A stretch of 64,000 nt of DNA from Pseudoalteromonas undina (GCF_000238275.3 NZ_AHCF03000003.1:1178001-1242000); one strand, 5' to 3'; numbered from the stretch's first letter, positions 1-8,771 are shown. The notes: generated by a model not told the origin, from the sequence alone. Made by a program: numbers and translations.

Positions 1-2
1 TT

Positions 3-746
3 GACGGCCTAGATTATGTATACAAGGTAATAAAAGATAAGTTTAGTGCCCCAAAAACAGCAACTAAACAACAAGTAAAAGATAAATATAACTTTGTAAA
101 ACAAGCTGACAGAGTAGGGCGATTAGTTGACACTCATGAGTTTAGATACCTTGCATTTGACTTAAGCCGTTTTAGTGATGAACTGCTAATACAAATGAAA
201 AAACACATTGGCGATAGCTTAGTCATTTCCGGCAAAGCCTTAATACTAAAGCATGTTTACGTTGAGCGAAAAATGACACCGCTCAACCTGTATATCAATC
301 AATGTAATAGTCAATCACTTCAGCAAGTGATGCTTGATTATGGTAAAGCGATAAAAGAGCTTGCCAGTGCAAATATTTTTGCTGGTGACATGCTGATGAA
401 AAACTTCGGCGTCACACGTTGGGGGCGAATAGTATTTTATGATTATGATGAAATTTGCCCTCTCACCGATTGCAATTTTAGAGACGTGCCAAATACACAA
501 AACGCGTTAGAAGAATTAAGCTCACACAGCTATTTTGATATTGACCAAAATGATATATTTCCCAGTCAATTTAAAGTGTTTTTTAGTGCCAGTAACAGTG
601 CGTTTAACCACTTTAACCATTACCATAGTGATTTATTTACGGCAAAGTACTGGCAAATGATCCAGCAAGGAATTGAGCAAGGCCAGCTTCCAGATGTATA
701 CCCTTATAAGCAAAGTTGGCGTTTTAATACTATGTCAGTAAATTAA
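3..746 (+). CDS. aceK: Isocitrate dehydrogenase kinase/phosphatase, C-terminal part (5' end outside window)
   Basis: AceK phosphorylates and dephosphorylates isocitrate dehydrogenase, switching carbon between the TCA cycle and the glyoxylate bypass in the cytoplasm. The reading frame is open from base 3 and gives the last 247 residues of a family usually about 570-600 residues long, so the start lies upstream of the window. The kinase-like core is visible: the segment FAGDMLMKNFGV followed by FYDYDE matches the catalytic Asp/Asn and metal-binding Asp residues known in E. coli AceK. An internal ATG at 195 is not the real start, because AceK-like sequence continues upstream of it in the same frame. 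Family identity is secure; the N-terminal nucleotide-binding part cannot be seen. Confidence 0.93.
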   Translation, partial: DGLDYVYKVIKDKFSAPKTATKQQVKDKYNFVKQADRVGRLVDTHEFRYLAFDLSRFSDELLIQMKKHIGDSLVISGKALILKHVYVERKMTPLNLYINQCNSQSLQQVMLDYGKAIKELASANIFAGDMLMKNFGVTRWGRIVFYDYDEICPLTDCNFRDVPNTQNALEELSSHSYFDIDQNDIFPSQFKVFFSASNSAFNHFNHYHSDLFTAKYWQMIQQGIEQGQLPDVYPYKQSWRFNTMSVN

Positions 747-792
747 CGCTGAGTTGGTTTCTTCAGGCACAGTTAACACGATAAGGATTATG

Positions 793-1185
793 ATGAAATT
801 TACTATATTCGCTTGCTTAGTTTTATTGCCATACTCTGTATTTGCCAATCCCCTATTAGGTACGTGGGAGTTTGTTCAAGGAAAATACGCGGTAGAAGAT
901 GGGTTTGTCAGCGCTAAAGCCCCAGAGATAACTTCAATCAAATTAGTAACAGCAACACACTTTAGCTATATCACAGAAAAAAATGGCCAATTTAGTTATG
1001 CTGGTGGTGGCCAGTACCAATTAACCGATGGGCAATTTATTGAAACCTTTGAGTATGGCAATATTGCATCATTGATGGGTAAAACCATGGCTTTTGATTA
1101 TAAAGTTGAAGGGAATTTGTGGCATCATTCTCTTACAGAAAATGGCCAGCTAGTTGAAGCCGAAGTGTGGCGAAAAATCAAATAA
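793..1185 (+). CDS. Small exported protein of unknown function
   Basis: The predicted 130-residue protein begins with a Sec-type signal peptide (MKFTIFACLVLLPYSVFA, probable cleavage before NPLLG), so it should be periplasmic. The mature part is short, with GTWEF near the start and alternating hydrophobic/polar segments, which suggests a small beta-rich, lipocalin-like fold; this is inference only. An AAGGA Shine-Dalgarno at 783-787 favours the ATG at 793 over the ATG at 790 or a longer frame from 754. It lies between aceK and an oxidoreductase gene on the same strand, 19 bp before the latter's start. I do not recognise a characterised family. Confidence 0.7.
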   Translation: MKFTIFACLVLLPYSVFANPLLGTWEFVQGKYAVEDGFVSAKAPEITSIKLVTATHFSYITEKNGQFSYAGGGQYQLTDGQFIETFEYGNIASLMGKTMAFDYKVEGNLWHHSLTENGQLVEAEVWRKIK

Positions 1186-1204
1186 ACCCAATACAAGGAG
1201 ACTT

Positions 1205-2167
1205 ATGCGGTACATTTCACATCATGAGCAGCAGTTAGCGTTTTCGAAAACCGATAAACCGAAGGTAAACAATAATGAAGTGCTGGTAAAAGTGGCAGCG
1301 ATTGGGGTTAACCGCGCTGATTGTATGCAGCGTCAAGGTAAGTATCCTGCCCCTGAAGGGGATAGCCCTATTTTAGGACTTGAGTGTGCAGGCACCGTGT
1401 GTGAGCTTGGCAGTGAGGTAGACCCTAAATGGCTCGGTAAGCGTATTTTTACTTTATGTGCTGGTGGCGCTTACAGTGAATACGTCGCAGTAGATTCGCA
1501 GCAGTTAATGATATTGCCCGATCATATCTCTATGGCGCAAGGTGCCGCTATAAGCGAAGTGTATTTAACAGCCTTTGGTGCGCTATTTGAATTAGGCAAG
1601 TTACAATCAGGGCAAACGGCGCTTATTCATGCCGGTGCCAGTGGTGTTGGTGGGGCTGCTATTCAAATGGCAAAAAGTGCTGGTGCACAAGTAGTGATTA
1701 CCGCGGGTTCGGATGAAAAGTGTGAACATGCTAAAAGGTTGGGTGCTGACCACGTAATTAATTATAAAACCACTGATTTTGTTGAGTATATGAAATCAAA
1801 TGAGCTAACTGCAAACGCAATTGTTGACCCTGTTTCTGGTAGCTATTTAAATAAAAATGCCATAGTGGCCGCAGTGGATTGTCAGATTATTATGCTGGCA
1901 TTTTTAGACGGGCGCTTTGCAGAGGTAGACTTTGCACGTTTATTACAAAAGCGGATTTCGTTTCATGCATCAACGCTACGTAATCGCAGTATTGAGTTTA
2001 AACGGGCTCTGAGAGATGCCTTTGTCGCGCGTTTTTATGATGATATTGCCAATCAGAACTATGACTTTAATATTTATAAAACCATGTCATGGCAGCAAGC
2101 CAGTGAGGCTCATGCCATTTTAGAGGGTAATGAAAACTCAGGTAAAGTTGTGCTACTGGTTGAATGA
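1205..2167 (+). CDS. Zinc-independent NAD(P)H:quinone oxidoreductase (MDR superfamily, PIG3-like)
   Basis: This 320-residue protein is a medium-chain dehydrogenase/reductase of the quinone oxidoreductase branch. The N-terminal GroES-like domain carries NRADCMQRQGKYP, and the Rossmann domain carries the nucleotide-binding run HAGASGVGGAAIQMAK. The cysteine and histidine zinc ligands of alcohol dehydrogenases are not apparent, as expected for the branch that reduces quinones or enones with NADPH. The start is set by the AAGGAGA motif at 1194-1200, just before the ATG at 1205; a longer frame from 1154 would overlap the upstream gene and has no such site. Cytosolic; the physiological substrate is not known from sequence. 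Confidence 0.9.
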   Translation: MRYISHHEQQLAFSKTDKPKVNNNEVLVKVAAIGVNRADCMQRQGKYPAPEGDSPILGLECAGTVCELGSEVDPKWLGKRIFTLCAGGAYSEYVAVDSQQLMILPDHISMAQGAAISEVYLTAFGALFELGKLQSGQTALIHAGASGVGGAAIQMAKSAGAQVVITAGSDEKCEHAKRLGADHVINYKTTDFVEYMKSNELTANAIVDPVSGSYLNKNAIVAAVDCQIIMLAFLDGRFAEVDFARLLQKRISFHASTLRNRSIEFKRALRDAFVARFYDDIANQNYDFNIYKTMSWQQASEAHAILEGNENSGKVVLLVE

Positions 2168-2176
2168 TATAAGCAA

Positions 2177-2211
2177 GCACAGCGGGATTAATATTGTTAA
2201 TTAGGCTGTGC
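2177..2211 (+). other. Nested inverted repeat downstream of the oxidoreductase gene
   Basis: GCACAGC at 2177-2183 pairs perfectly with GCTGTGC at 2205-2211, and ATTAA and TTAAT pair again inside the loop. No T tract follows, so it is not a normal intrinsic terminator. It may stabilise the mRNA 3' end or act as a weak terminator. Confidence 0.4.
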
Positions 2212-2254
2212 GCCCATATAATTTAGTGAACACTATAAAATATTAAGGCAAATA

Positions 2255-2509
2255 ATGAATCCAATTATTGCAATATTAAAAGAGCACAACGTTAGTGATG
2301 AAAAAGTAGCTGCGTTGTTTGAAGCATTTACCCAAAACCCAATGATGGCTATGGCATTAGTGCAAGAGCTGGGTATACCACCTGAAAAGCTTCAGCAACT
2401 AATGGCTGTGGTGATGACTCAACCGCATTTGATTAAAGAAGCCACTGATGAATTAGGTCTTGATTTTGCAAAAGTACAAGAAGCGAAAGACAAGTTAAAT
2501 CAGCAGTAA
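2255..2509 (+). CDS. DUF2999 family small protein
   Basis: An 84-residue cytosolic protein starting MNPIIAILKEHNVSD and rich in short helices, with the ending ELGLDFAKVQEAKDKL. This matches, from memory, the DUF2999 family of small proteins found in Alteromonadales and vibrios, whose function is not known. The start is the ATG at 2255 after TTAAGGCAAATA, an acceptable Shine-Dalgarno. It is a monocistronic-looking gene between the oxidoreductase and lepB-like genes and is followed by a 9-bp perfect inverted repeat. No signal peptide or membrane segment is present. Confidence 0.8.
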   Translation: MNPIIAILKEHNVSDEKVAALFEAFTQNPMMAMALVQELGIPPEKLQQLMAVVMTQPHLIKEATDELGLDFAKVQEAKDKLNQQ

Positions 2510-2518
2510 ACCACCTTT

Positions 2519-2543
2519 AGAGACATGTTTTATACATGTCTCT
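2519..2543 (+). terminator. Perfect hairpin after the DUF2999 gene
   Basis: AGAGACATG at 2519-2527 and CATGTCTCT at 2535-2543 form a perfect 9-bp stem with a 7-nt loop, 10 bases after the DUF2999 stop codon. No run of T follows, so termination is likely weak or needs another factor. Confidence 0.45.
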
Positions 2544-2632
2544 ATCATTAAACATGTTTTGTTACACACTCCTTTGAACGGCTCTGCGTTTATACAGTCA
2601 AATAAATACTTAACCCATAGCAGAGACAAAAC

Positions 2633-3283
2633 ATGAAGCGACTTTATAAATTTTGGAAAAATAATCGTTCTTTAATTGTATTCATTATTTTAATGAGTGT
2701 GTTTAGAAGTGCCGTCGCCGATTGGTATGAAGTACCAACAGGTTCAATGAAACCGACTATTGAAGAAGGCGATCGAATCCTTACCGATAAAATGGCGTAT
2801 GATTTACGTATACCATTTACGCATGTATCCCTGTTGAGAATGGGGGACCCACAAACTGGCGATATTATTGTATTTGACTCGAAAGTAGCGGATAACCGTT
2901 TGATTAAGCGAGTAATAGGTGTACCTGGAGATACTATTGTACTTAAAAATAATGAACTTATAATCAACGGCGAAAAGCTTAATTACACACATTTGCAAAG
3001 TAATCCGACTTCTTTAGATAAAATAGAAAACTTAAATGGTTATAAGCATTCAATCCGCGTTAGTAATACACCATCACGTTTATCGAGCTTTGATGAAATA
3101 ACAATTCCTGAACACTACTATTTAGCCATGGGTGATAACCGTGATAATAGTGCAGATTCTAGAGTAATAGGGCTCATCCCACGTGATGAATTACTAGGTA
3201 AAGCCGAGCGTGTGATTGTATCGCTTGATTACGATAACTATTATTTACCTAGAGCAGAGAGATTTTTAAAACCTTTAGAGTAA
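2633..3283 (+). CDS. lepB: Signal peptidase I, short single-anchor form
   Basis: This 216-residue membrane protein removes signal peptides from exported proteins at the outer face of the inner membrane. One N-terminal membrane segment (about residues 12-29) is followed by the catalytic serine in PTGSM (Ser38), the general-base lysine in RLIKRVIGVPGD (Lys92) and the conserved GDNRDNSADSR box (167-177), so all elements needed for activity are present. Classical gamma-proteobacterial LepB is about 300 residues, has two membrane segments and sits beside lepA and rnc. This one is shorter and isolated, so it is probably a second signal peptidase with an unknown client set. The start ATG at 2633 follows AGAGACAAAAC, a modest Shine-Dalgarno. 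Confidence 0.88.
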   Translation: MKRLYKFWKNNRSLIVFIILMSVFRSAVADWYEVPTGSMKPTIEEGDRILTDKMAYDLRIPFTHVSLLRMGDPQTGDIIVFDSKVADNRLIKRVIGVPGDTIVLKNNELIINGEKLNYTHLQSNPTSLDKIENLNGYKHSIRVSNTPSRLSSFDEITIPEHYYLAMGDNRDNSADSRVIGLIPRDELLGKAERVIVSLDYDNYYLPRAERFLKPLE

Positions 3284-3299
3284 TAGAACTGCTGTTAGC

Positions 3300-3325
3300 A
3301 AGGCTAACCACAAGGTTTTAGCCTT
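3300..3325. terminator. Inverted repeat between the convergent lepB and PilZ genes
   Basis: AAGGCTAA at 3300-3307 pairs with TTAGCCTT at 3318-3325 across a 10-nt loop. It lies between two convergent genes and could weakly terminate both, although no long T tract follows. Confidence 0.4.
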
Positions 3326-3343
3326 AATTCGTTTGTGATTTTT

Positions 3344-4057
3344 CTAATCTATATCAATTGAATACGCTTCGAGTAGCTCATTCAGCTTAGTTTGCTCTGA
3401 TGCATCGAACTCGATACCAACACTAAGGCGATTCCCCTTCATTTGATTATTTCTGATATAGGACGTGACTATGACAGACTTATTGTCTATCGGTGACAAA
3501 ATATGCACAAATACTTGGCGTTTTTTTAGCGCTACAAATCCAGAGCTCACATGTATCGCAAAACGGCAGCCACTGGGTGAAATATCAATAATTAACCCAT
3601 GCAATAAGCTCTTACTATCGGCGTCTATATCACCTTTGTGTAAACTTATTTTAGCTGGAATATGAGTCGGTAGCCTGCTAGTTTCGCGTAATTGACGGCT
3701 TTCGATTTTTTTAGGGTACGCTAGATAAATTAACCGTTCAGGGCGAAATGAAATCGCTAATATACTTGTAGAAAAAGCCACACATTCACCGCGCTCATCT
3801 TCGATGATATAACGAACAATGGCGCCATTACCTTCAACTAAAATATCGCTGTAGTCGTTTTTACCTGCTTGAGCAGGGTATTTTAATATTAAATATTTAC
3901 CGGTGTCGTAGCCGATTAAAGTGAGTTTAAAGCGAACCTGAATAGGATTGTTAAATTGTATATCAATTAATTTCCCTGGAAGTAAATCGAGGAAAAACTT
4001 TTTTTGATCTTCAGTTGCTTTCTCTTCAACAGTGGTATTATTTTTATTCGCTTCCAC
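3344..4057 (-). CDS. PilZ domain protein with YcgR-like N-terminal domain
   Basis: A 237-residue cytosolic protein. Residues about 25-115 resemble the beta-rich N-terminal domain of YcgR proteins, and residues about 120-235 form a PilZ domain. Both c-di-GMP-binding motifs are present: RETSR (124-128, RxxxR) and DISPSG (158-163, D/NxSxxG), so it should bind c-di-GMP. YcgR homologues brake flagellar motors, but no motility gene lies nearby, so the partner is unknown. A diguanylate cyclase with a complete GGEEF site is encoded 15 kb away at 19022. The start is the first ATG of the frame, ahead of the acidic/lysine-rich leader MEANKNNTTVEEK. Confidence 0.85.
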   Translation of the reverse strand: MEANKNNTTVEEKATEDQKKFFLDLLPGKLIDIQFNNPIQVRFKLTLIGYDTGKYLILKYPAQAGKNDYSDILVEGNGAIVRYIIEDERGECVAFSTSILAISFRPERLIYLAYPKKIESRQLRETSRLPTHIPAKISLHKGDIDADSKSLLHGLIIDISPSGCRFAIHVSSGFVALKKRQVFVHILSPIDNKSVIVTSYIRNNQMKGNRLSVGIEFDASEQTKLNELLEAYSIDID

Positions 4058-4448
4058 AAACTCTTTCTCAATATTAACAGACGCTTAATTATCTTTTAAT
4101 ATAGTGTAAAAATCACTAGTATTAAAGAGGGCATTTAGAATTAGCTATTAATACTTTATGCTCGTTCTAGTAAGTATTTCAGCTATTCACTGGGTTTTAT
4201 CTACAGAAATGTTGCTATTGTAGCAACAGGTAAACATTAAGGTGATCAATAAAAACTTAGCGCTTTGCTATTTAAATCATACTTATACTACCATTTATCA
4301 CGTTAAGGATTATTTTTTACGAGCTGAAAGACTGTTTACCTTTTTCTCGATAAAATTTATCTACATAAAAAGTAAGTCACTTAGCTAAGTAAATGGTATA
4401 GCATAGTAACACCATCCATCTGTTTAAATTAGAGCAGCACAAAGGATT
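4058..4448. other. 391-bp divergent intergenic region
   Basis: AT-rich spacer between the minus-strand PilZ gene and the plus-strand DUF2937 gene, so it should hold both promoters, though I could not pick a convincing -35/-10 pair for either. The only clear structure is a perfect inverted repeat: GTTGCTA at 4211-4217, a TTG loop, and TAGCAAC at 4221-4227. It has no T tract, so it looks more like a protein-binding site than a terminator. No convincing ORF is present. Confidence 0.5.
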
Positions 4449-4451
4449 ATG

Positions 4452-4961
4452 ATGATCGTTAACATGTTCGATAAATTAATATTTGCTTGCGCTTTTATTA
4501 TTGCATTGCAACTACCGCAGCTAAGTGATCATTACCAACAACATTTAGCGGGCTTGTATCATGCGACCAAGTGGCAAGTTGATGGCTATGCAGATACAGC
4601 AAAGCAATATAAATTTTCTAGCACACAAGCAATGATAAACCGTCATTTAGAAAACACGGAACCGAGTGTCAGAGCCGATGCAGAACAAAAACAGCAAACC
4701 TTGATGCTATTCGCAGACTTAAATCAAGGTATGAAGCTATTTGAGCAAGGTAATTTAGTGCAAAAATTGCTGTATATATTCTCCCCTGATCGTTTCGAAA
4801 GATTACAAAATACACTTGATAACTTTAAGTTAGGGATCCCTTTAACCACCAGTGCATTATTGTTTGCGCTGATATTAGCTATCATATTAAATCAGCTCGT
4901 AATGTTGCCGTATACTTTATATGTTGCCCACAGAAAACGAAACGCAGCGAATGCTCAATGA
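4452..4961 (+). CDS. DUF2937 family inner-membrane protein
   Basis: A protein of 169 residues with a hydrophobic N-terminal segment (about 5-20, ending at LQLPQLSDHYQQ), a soluble middle region and a second membrane segment near 130-155. That layout and the LQLPQ..D.Y motif match the DUF2937 family, whose function is unknown. An AAGGA at 4442-4446 is better spaced for the second ATG (4452) than for the first (4449); the two differ by one methionine. It ends 5 bp from the convergent DUF3365 gene with no terminator between, so the transcripts may overlap. Confidence 0.8.
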   Translation: MIVNMFDKLIFACAFIIALQLPQLSDHYQQHLAGLYHATKWQVDGYADTAKQYKFSSTQAMINRHLENTEPSVRADAEQKQQTLMLFADLNQGMKLFEQGNLVQKLLYIFSPDRFERLQNTLDNFKLGIPLTTSALLFALILAIILNQLVMLPYTLYVAHRKRNAANAQ

Positions 4962-4966
4962 CGTAA

Positions 4967-5512
4967 TTACTGTTGGTGCTTTTTAATCGGCTTTTTAACG
5001 ATAAAGGCACCACGAATATCACCCTGTTTGAAATTTGTTGCTTGATCGCTAGGGTACAAAGCGGCTATTTTTTTAGCAACTTCAGGTGCAATGTCACTGC
5101 CATGACATGCTAAACACGCCTTTTGAGTGGGGATCGCTTTTATAAAATACCAGCCATCTGACCTTTGTGTTTGGTGTTCTATTTTTGCTATAGGCTCGCC
5201 ATTGAGCTTACGTTGTTCAAAATTTAATAAAACATTTCTTAACCATTCATCGGGTTGATTATCTGGGTTACGTGTTTTTAACGCACTGCGGCTAATTTGC
5301 CATGCACTATTGCTGTGTTGTGGAGTGATAGCGGGTGCGGCTGTATTACATACACTAATCGCCGCTATAGGTCCATTTTGTTGCATGGTGCTAACCAGTA
5401 TCTGTTTTAAATCAGTTGAAAATGCCTTAATAGTTTTGCGCGCATCGTCAACATTGTTAGCAAAAGCAGCGGATGAAATAAATAAACTGGAAAAAAGTAA
5501 AATAATGCGCAT
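4967..5512 (-). CDS. DUF3365 (Tll0287-like) periplasmic haem protein
   Basis: The 181-residue product has a clear signal peptide (MRIILLFSSLFISSAAFA) and a single c-type haem-binding motif, CLACH, at residues 133-137, inside a DUF3365/Tll0287-like domain that is usually linked to haem-based redox or gas sensing. The protein should therefore be a periplasmic monohaem cytochrome matured by the Ccm system. There is no kinase or cyclase domain attached, so it acts alone or with an unlinked partner. The second half (RSDGWYFIKAIPTQKACLACHGSDIAPEVAKKIAALYP) is the most characteristic part of the family. The neighbouring genes give no functional clue. Confidence 0.87.
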   Translation of the reverse strand: MRIILLFSSLFISSAAFANNVDDARKTIKAFSTDLKQILVSTMQQNGPIAAISVCNTAAPAITPQHSNSAWQISRSALKTRNPDNQPDEWLRNVLLNFEQRKLNGEPIAKIEHQTQRSDGWYFIKAIPTQKACLACHGSDIAPEVAKKIAALYPSDQATNFKQGDIRGAFIVKKPIKKHQQ

Positions 5513-5647
5513 AATACCCCCTCAATATTAGTAACTACTAATATATAGAGTATCAGGTATTTTTCAACTAAATCGTACAGTGTTTCAGCACTTTTTTATT
5601 CGATGTACCGTGGCTAAAATCGATAAACGGTCCCAAGTGAGAATAAT

Positions 5648-5827
5648 ATGTATACTAAACAAGATGATAATAAAGTAATAAATCAACAAAACACCTATGA
5701 TGCTGGTGGACTTAGTGCTGATGACCCCTTGGCGGCAATTAAAACTATTCGACTTGAGCAGTTGGCACAATGTCGGCTAAAAACACAAAAAGAAATGCAA
5801 ACGGGGCATAAAAAAAATAAACCCTAA
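5648..5827 (+). CDS. Small hypothetical protein, 59 residues
   Basis: An open frame of 59 codons starting ATG TAT ACT and ending TAA at 5825-5827. The upstream AAGTGAGA at about 5635-5642 gives an acceptable Shine-Dalgarno. The product is hydrophilic and lysine-rich at the C-terminus, with the central segment GGLSADDPLAAIKTIRLEQL likely helical; it has one cysteine and no membrane segment. It fills the gap between the DUF3365 gene and the next membrane protein gene. I do not recognise it. A frame on the opposite strand (5585-5770) covers part of the same bases but looks less protein-like. Confidence 0.5.
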   Translation: MYTKQDDNKVINQQNTYDAGGLSADDPLAAIKTIRLEQLAQCRLKTQKEMQTGHKKNKP

Positions 5828-5867
5828 GCGATAATAATTTGCTAAATTAAATTTATGAATTTCAAAC

Positions 5868-6671
5868 TTGGATAGTGCAATCAATTACATAACTATAAAA
5901 CACCCTCATCAGGTTATTTCCTTTATTGCTTGGCTATGCGCTTTGGTTGTGATGTTGATAGGACTTTTTACACCTAACAATAAAGAAATTTTATTGTTCT
6001 TAACAGTGAGCTCGCTGTGTTTGCTGATGTTTAATAGTGTGGCAATTTCTGCTTGGGTATTTCATCAGTTTAAAGATAAGCAGTTACGCTTTATAGCGGT
6101 TCTATGTAGCGCAGCTTTAATGCTGTGCACAGTAGGGGATGTGATTAACTTTAACCTATCCCAGCACTATCATCGCTATGCAACGTTAATAAAGCATGAC
6201 TACTTAATTGATTCAATTTTATTTTTTGCACCTGGCTACAGCCTTTTATTTTTAGCCTGTGTGTTGGCCTATAAAAGGCAGCAAGCTATATCGCAATTAA
6301 AAAGCATACTTTTTATGCTTGTTGTACTGGTGATAAGTGCTACGTCACTCGCTTCTATGTATCTTGATGGCGCTGGTATACCTATTTTAGCTATGACCGG
6401 CGTTTATAGTGTGGTGGTAACTGCCGTGGCGCTTATGGGCCTTATGTTGGTTATTGCTTATGGTGGGTTTCATGCGCCCAAACCAATAATGTGGGTGAGC
6501 TTAGGGCTTTTACTAGCTGCATTGGCCGATGCCATTATTGGTGCTTTTTGGATTTATGGTAACCAAGGGCAAGGTTTTTATCCTCAGGTGCGCTATATAA
6601 ATTGGTTTATCTATATTAGCTCCCAATGCTTAGTGATTCATTTGGCAAAAGTAGTCGCCTTAGCTAAATAA
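5868..6671 (+). CDS. Multi-pass membrane protein, possibly YhhN/lysoplasmalogenase-like
   Basis: A hydrophobic protein of about 267 residues with roughly eight predicted membrane segments. Acidic residues lie inside or next to helices in the motifs MLCTVGDVINFNL (about residues 83-95) and AALADAIIGAFWIYGN (about 223-238). This pattern recalls the YhhN/TMEM86 lysoplasmalogenase family, but I am not sure of the match. The start is uncertain: the frame is closed by a TGA at 5856, and the only candidates before the first membrane helix are TTG 5868 or ATT 5859, both without a good Shine-Dalgarno. A strong bidirectional terminator follows. Confidence 0.65.
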   Translation: MDSAINYITIKHPHQVISFIAWLCALVVMLIGLFTPNNKEILLFLTVSSLCLLMFNSVAISAWVFHQFKDKQLRFIAVLCSAALMLCTVGDVINFNLSQHYHRYATLIKHDYLIDSILFFAPGYSLLFLACVLAYKRQQAISQLKSILFMLVVLVISATSLASMYLDGAGIPILAMTGVYSVVVTAVALMGLMLVIAYGGFHAPKPIMWVSLGLLLAALADAIIGAFWIYGNQGQGFYPQVRYINWFIYISSQCLVIHLAKVVALAK

Positions 6672-6681
6672 CGTCAACAAT

Positions 6682-6714
6682 AAAAAAGCCGCTAAATATT
6701 TAGCGGCTTTTTTA
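6682..6714. terminator. Bidirectional intrinsic terminator
   Basis: AAAAAAGCCGCTAAA, a 3-nt loop and TTTAGCGGCTTTTTT form a long perfect stem with A and T tracts on either side. It serves the membrane protein gene on the plus strand and metG on the minus strand. Confidence 0.9.
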
Positions 6715-6728
6715 AACTAGCGCAGAGT

Positions 6729-8753
6729 TTACATTACTCGCATACCAGGCTCTGAACCATCGTCTGGGTTAAGAATGTATATTTCTTTACCGCCAGGGCC
6801 TGCGGCAAGTACCATGCCTTCAGACATTCCAAAGCGCATTTTACGTGGTTTAAGGTTAGCAACCATCACAGTTAGCTTTCCTTCGATGTCTTCTGGTGCG
6901 TAGGCTGATTTAATGCCTGCAAATACTTGGCGTGTTTCGCCGCCTAAATCAAGAGTTAACTTAAGCAGTTTGTCAGCACCTTCTACGTGCTCTGCTTTAG
7001 CAATTTTAGCAACGCGTAAATCTACTTTTGCAAAGTCATCAAATTCAATCTCAGCTGCGATAGGCTCTTTTGCCAGTGGGCTATTAGGATCGATTTTGTC
7101 TTTTTCAGCGATTAAGCTTTCTTTTGATTCTTCAACCATTTTATTCACTTTGTCCATTTCAACACGTTGCATTAACGGCTTAAATTTATTGATAGGGTGG
7201 CTTATTAGTGCAGTTTGCACACCTTGCCATGTAAGCTCATCATTTAAAAAGGCTTCAACATTTGTTGCCATACCAGGTAGTACAGGCTTCAAGTAAGTGA
7301 TCAGCACGCGAAATAGGTTAAGTCCTAACGAACATACTTGATGCGCTTCTTCTTGCTTAGACTCGTCTTTAATAAGCACCCAAGGCGCAGCATTATCAAT
7401 AAATTGATTTGCTTTATCAGCAAGCGCCATAATTTCACGGATTGCGCGGCTGTATTCACGATTTTCGTAATGTTCAGTAATAGTGGCTGAGGCATTTTGA
7501 AATTCAGCAAGCAGTTGTGGTTCCATAATTGTGTCGCTTAACTTACCGTCAAACTTTTTAGTAATAAAGCCAGCACAACGGCTCGCAATATTAACTACTT
7601 TACCCACTAAGTCTGAATTTACACGCTGTGCAAAATCTTCAAGGTTTAAGTCTAAATCGGTGATTCCACTGTTTAGTTTAGCTGCGTAGTAATAACGTAA
7701 AAATTCAGGATCTAGGTTATCTAAATAAGTACGCGCTTTAATAAACGTGCCTTTTGATTTAGACATTTTCGCGCCATTAACAGTAACAAATCCATGGGCA
7801 AATACGTTAGTAGGCTTTCTAAATTGAGCGCCTTCTAACATCGCAGGCCAAAAAAGGCTGTGGAAATAGATGATGTCTTTACCAATAAAATGATAAAGCT
7901 CAGCGTCAGACCCTTCTTGCCAAAACGCATCAAAGTCGATGCCTTGTTTGTCACATAAGTTTTTAAAGCTCGCCATATAACCAATAGGCGCATCTAGCCA
8001 TACGTAAAAATATTTACCTGGTGCGTTTGGAATTTCAAAACCAAAATAAGGTGCATCACGGCTAATGTCCCATTGCTGAAGACCATCGGCAAACCACTCA
8101 TCTAGCTTGTTCGCCATTTCTTGCTGGATTGTGCCTGAGTGTAGCCATTCTTTAAGCATGCCTTCAAAGGCTGGTAAGTCAAAAAAGTAATGCTCAGAAT
8201 CTTTTAAAATAGGCTCAGCACCCGACATGACAGAGCGTGGGTTGATTAGCTCTGTTGGGCTATAAGTTGCGCCACAGGCATCACAGCTATCACCGTTTTG
8301 ATCTTCTGATTTACAGGTAGGGCAGGTGCCAGTAACAAAGCGGTCTGGCAGAAAAATACCTTTTTCTGGATCGAATAACTGAGAAATAGTGTGCTTTTTA
8401 ATATGACCGGCATCGTTAAGGCGGTTATAAATAAGCTCACTAAATTCTTTATTTTCTTGGCTGTGAGTGCTGTGGTAATTATCAAATTTGATATTAAAAT
8501 CAGCAAAATCGCGTTGGCGTTCTATGCTAACGTTTTTAACCATTTCCTCTGGCGTGATCCCTTGCTTTTGCGCATTAAGCATAATAGGTGTGCCATGAGC
8601 ATCATCGGCGCACACGTAGTATGCTTCGTGGCCTTGTAGTTTTTGAAAACGCGACCAAATATCAGTTTGAATATACTCTAATAAATGCCCCAAATGGGTA
8701 GGGCCATTGGCATAAGGTAATGCGCTAGTAATCAGGATCTTTCGCTGTGCCAT
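6729..8753 (-). CDS. metG: Methionyl-tRNA synthetase
   Basis: Charges tRNA-Met with methionine in the cytoplasm. The 674-residue protein has the class I signatures HLGH (residues 20-23) and KMSKS (329-333), a zinc knuckle with Cys144, Cys147, Cys157 and Cys160, the anticodon-binding helical domain, and a C-terminal EMAP/Trbp111-type tRNA-binding domain (about 575-674, [12 protein letters not shown]) that supports dimerisation. The frame could begin at 8759, but the ATG at 8753 giving [17 protein letters not shown] matches family starts. It is divergent from mrp, the usual arrangement in gamma-proteobacteria. A perfect 16-bp palindrome lies 19 bp upstream of the start. Confidence 0.97.
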   Translation of the reverse strand: MAQRKILITSALPYANGPTHLGHLLEYIQTDIWSRFQKLQGHEAYYVCADDAHGTPIMLNAQKQGITPEEMVKNVSIERQRDFADFNIKFDNYHSTHSQENKEFSELIYNRLNDAGHIKKHTISQLFDPEKGIFLPDRFVTGTCPTCKSEDQNGDSCDACGATYSPTELINPRSVMSGAEPILKDSEHYFFDLPAFEGMLKEWLHSGTIQQEMANKLDEWFADGLQQWDISRDAPYFGFEIPNAPGKYFYVWLDAPIGYMASFKNLCDKQGIDFDAFWQEGSDAELYHFIGKDIIYFHSLFWPAMLEGAQFRKPTNVFAHGFVTVNGAKMSKSKGTFIKARTYLDNLDPEFLRYYYAAKLNSGITDLDLNLEDFAQRVNSDLVGKVVNIASRCAGFITKKFDGKLSDTIMEPQLLAEFQNASATITEHYENREYSRAIREIMALADKANQFIDNAAPWVLIKDESKQEEAHQVCSLGLNLFRVLITYLKPVLPGMATNVEAFLNDELTWQGVQTALISHPINKFKPLMQRVEMDKVNKMVEESKESLIAEKDKIDPNSPLAKEPIAAEIEFDDFAKVDLRVAKIAKAEHVEGADKLLKLTLDLGGETRQVFAGIKSAYAPEDIEGKLTVMVANLKPRKMRFGMSEGMVLAAGPGGKEIYILNPDDGSEPGMRVM

Positions 8754-8771
8754 AATCATTCCAAATTAAGC

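Noticed and set aside
1154..1204. Longer N-terminus for the quinone oxidoreductase
   Set aside because: It would overlap the upstream gene, and the strong AAGGAGA before 1205 marks the real start.
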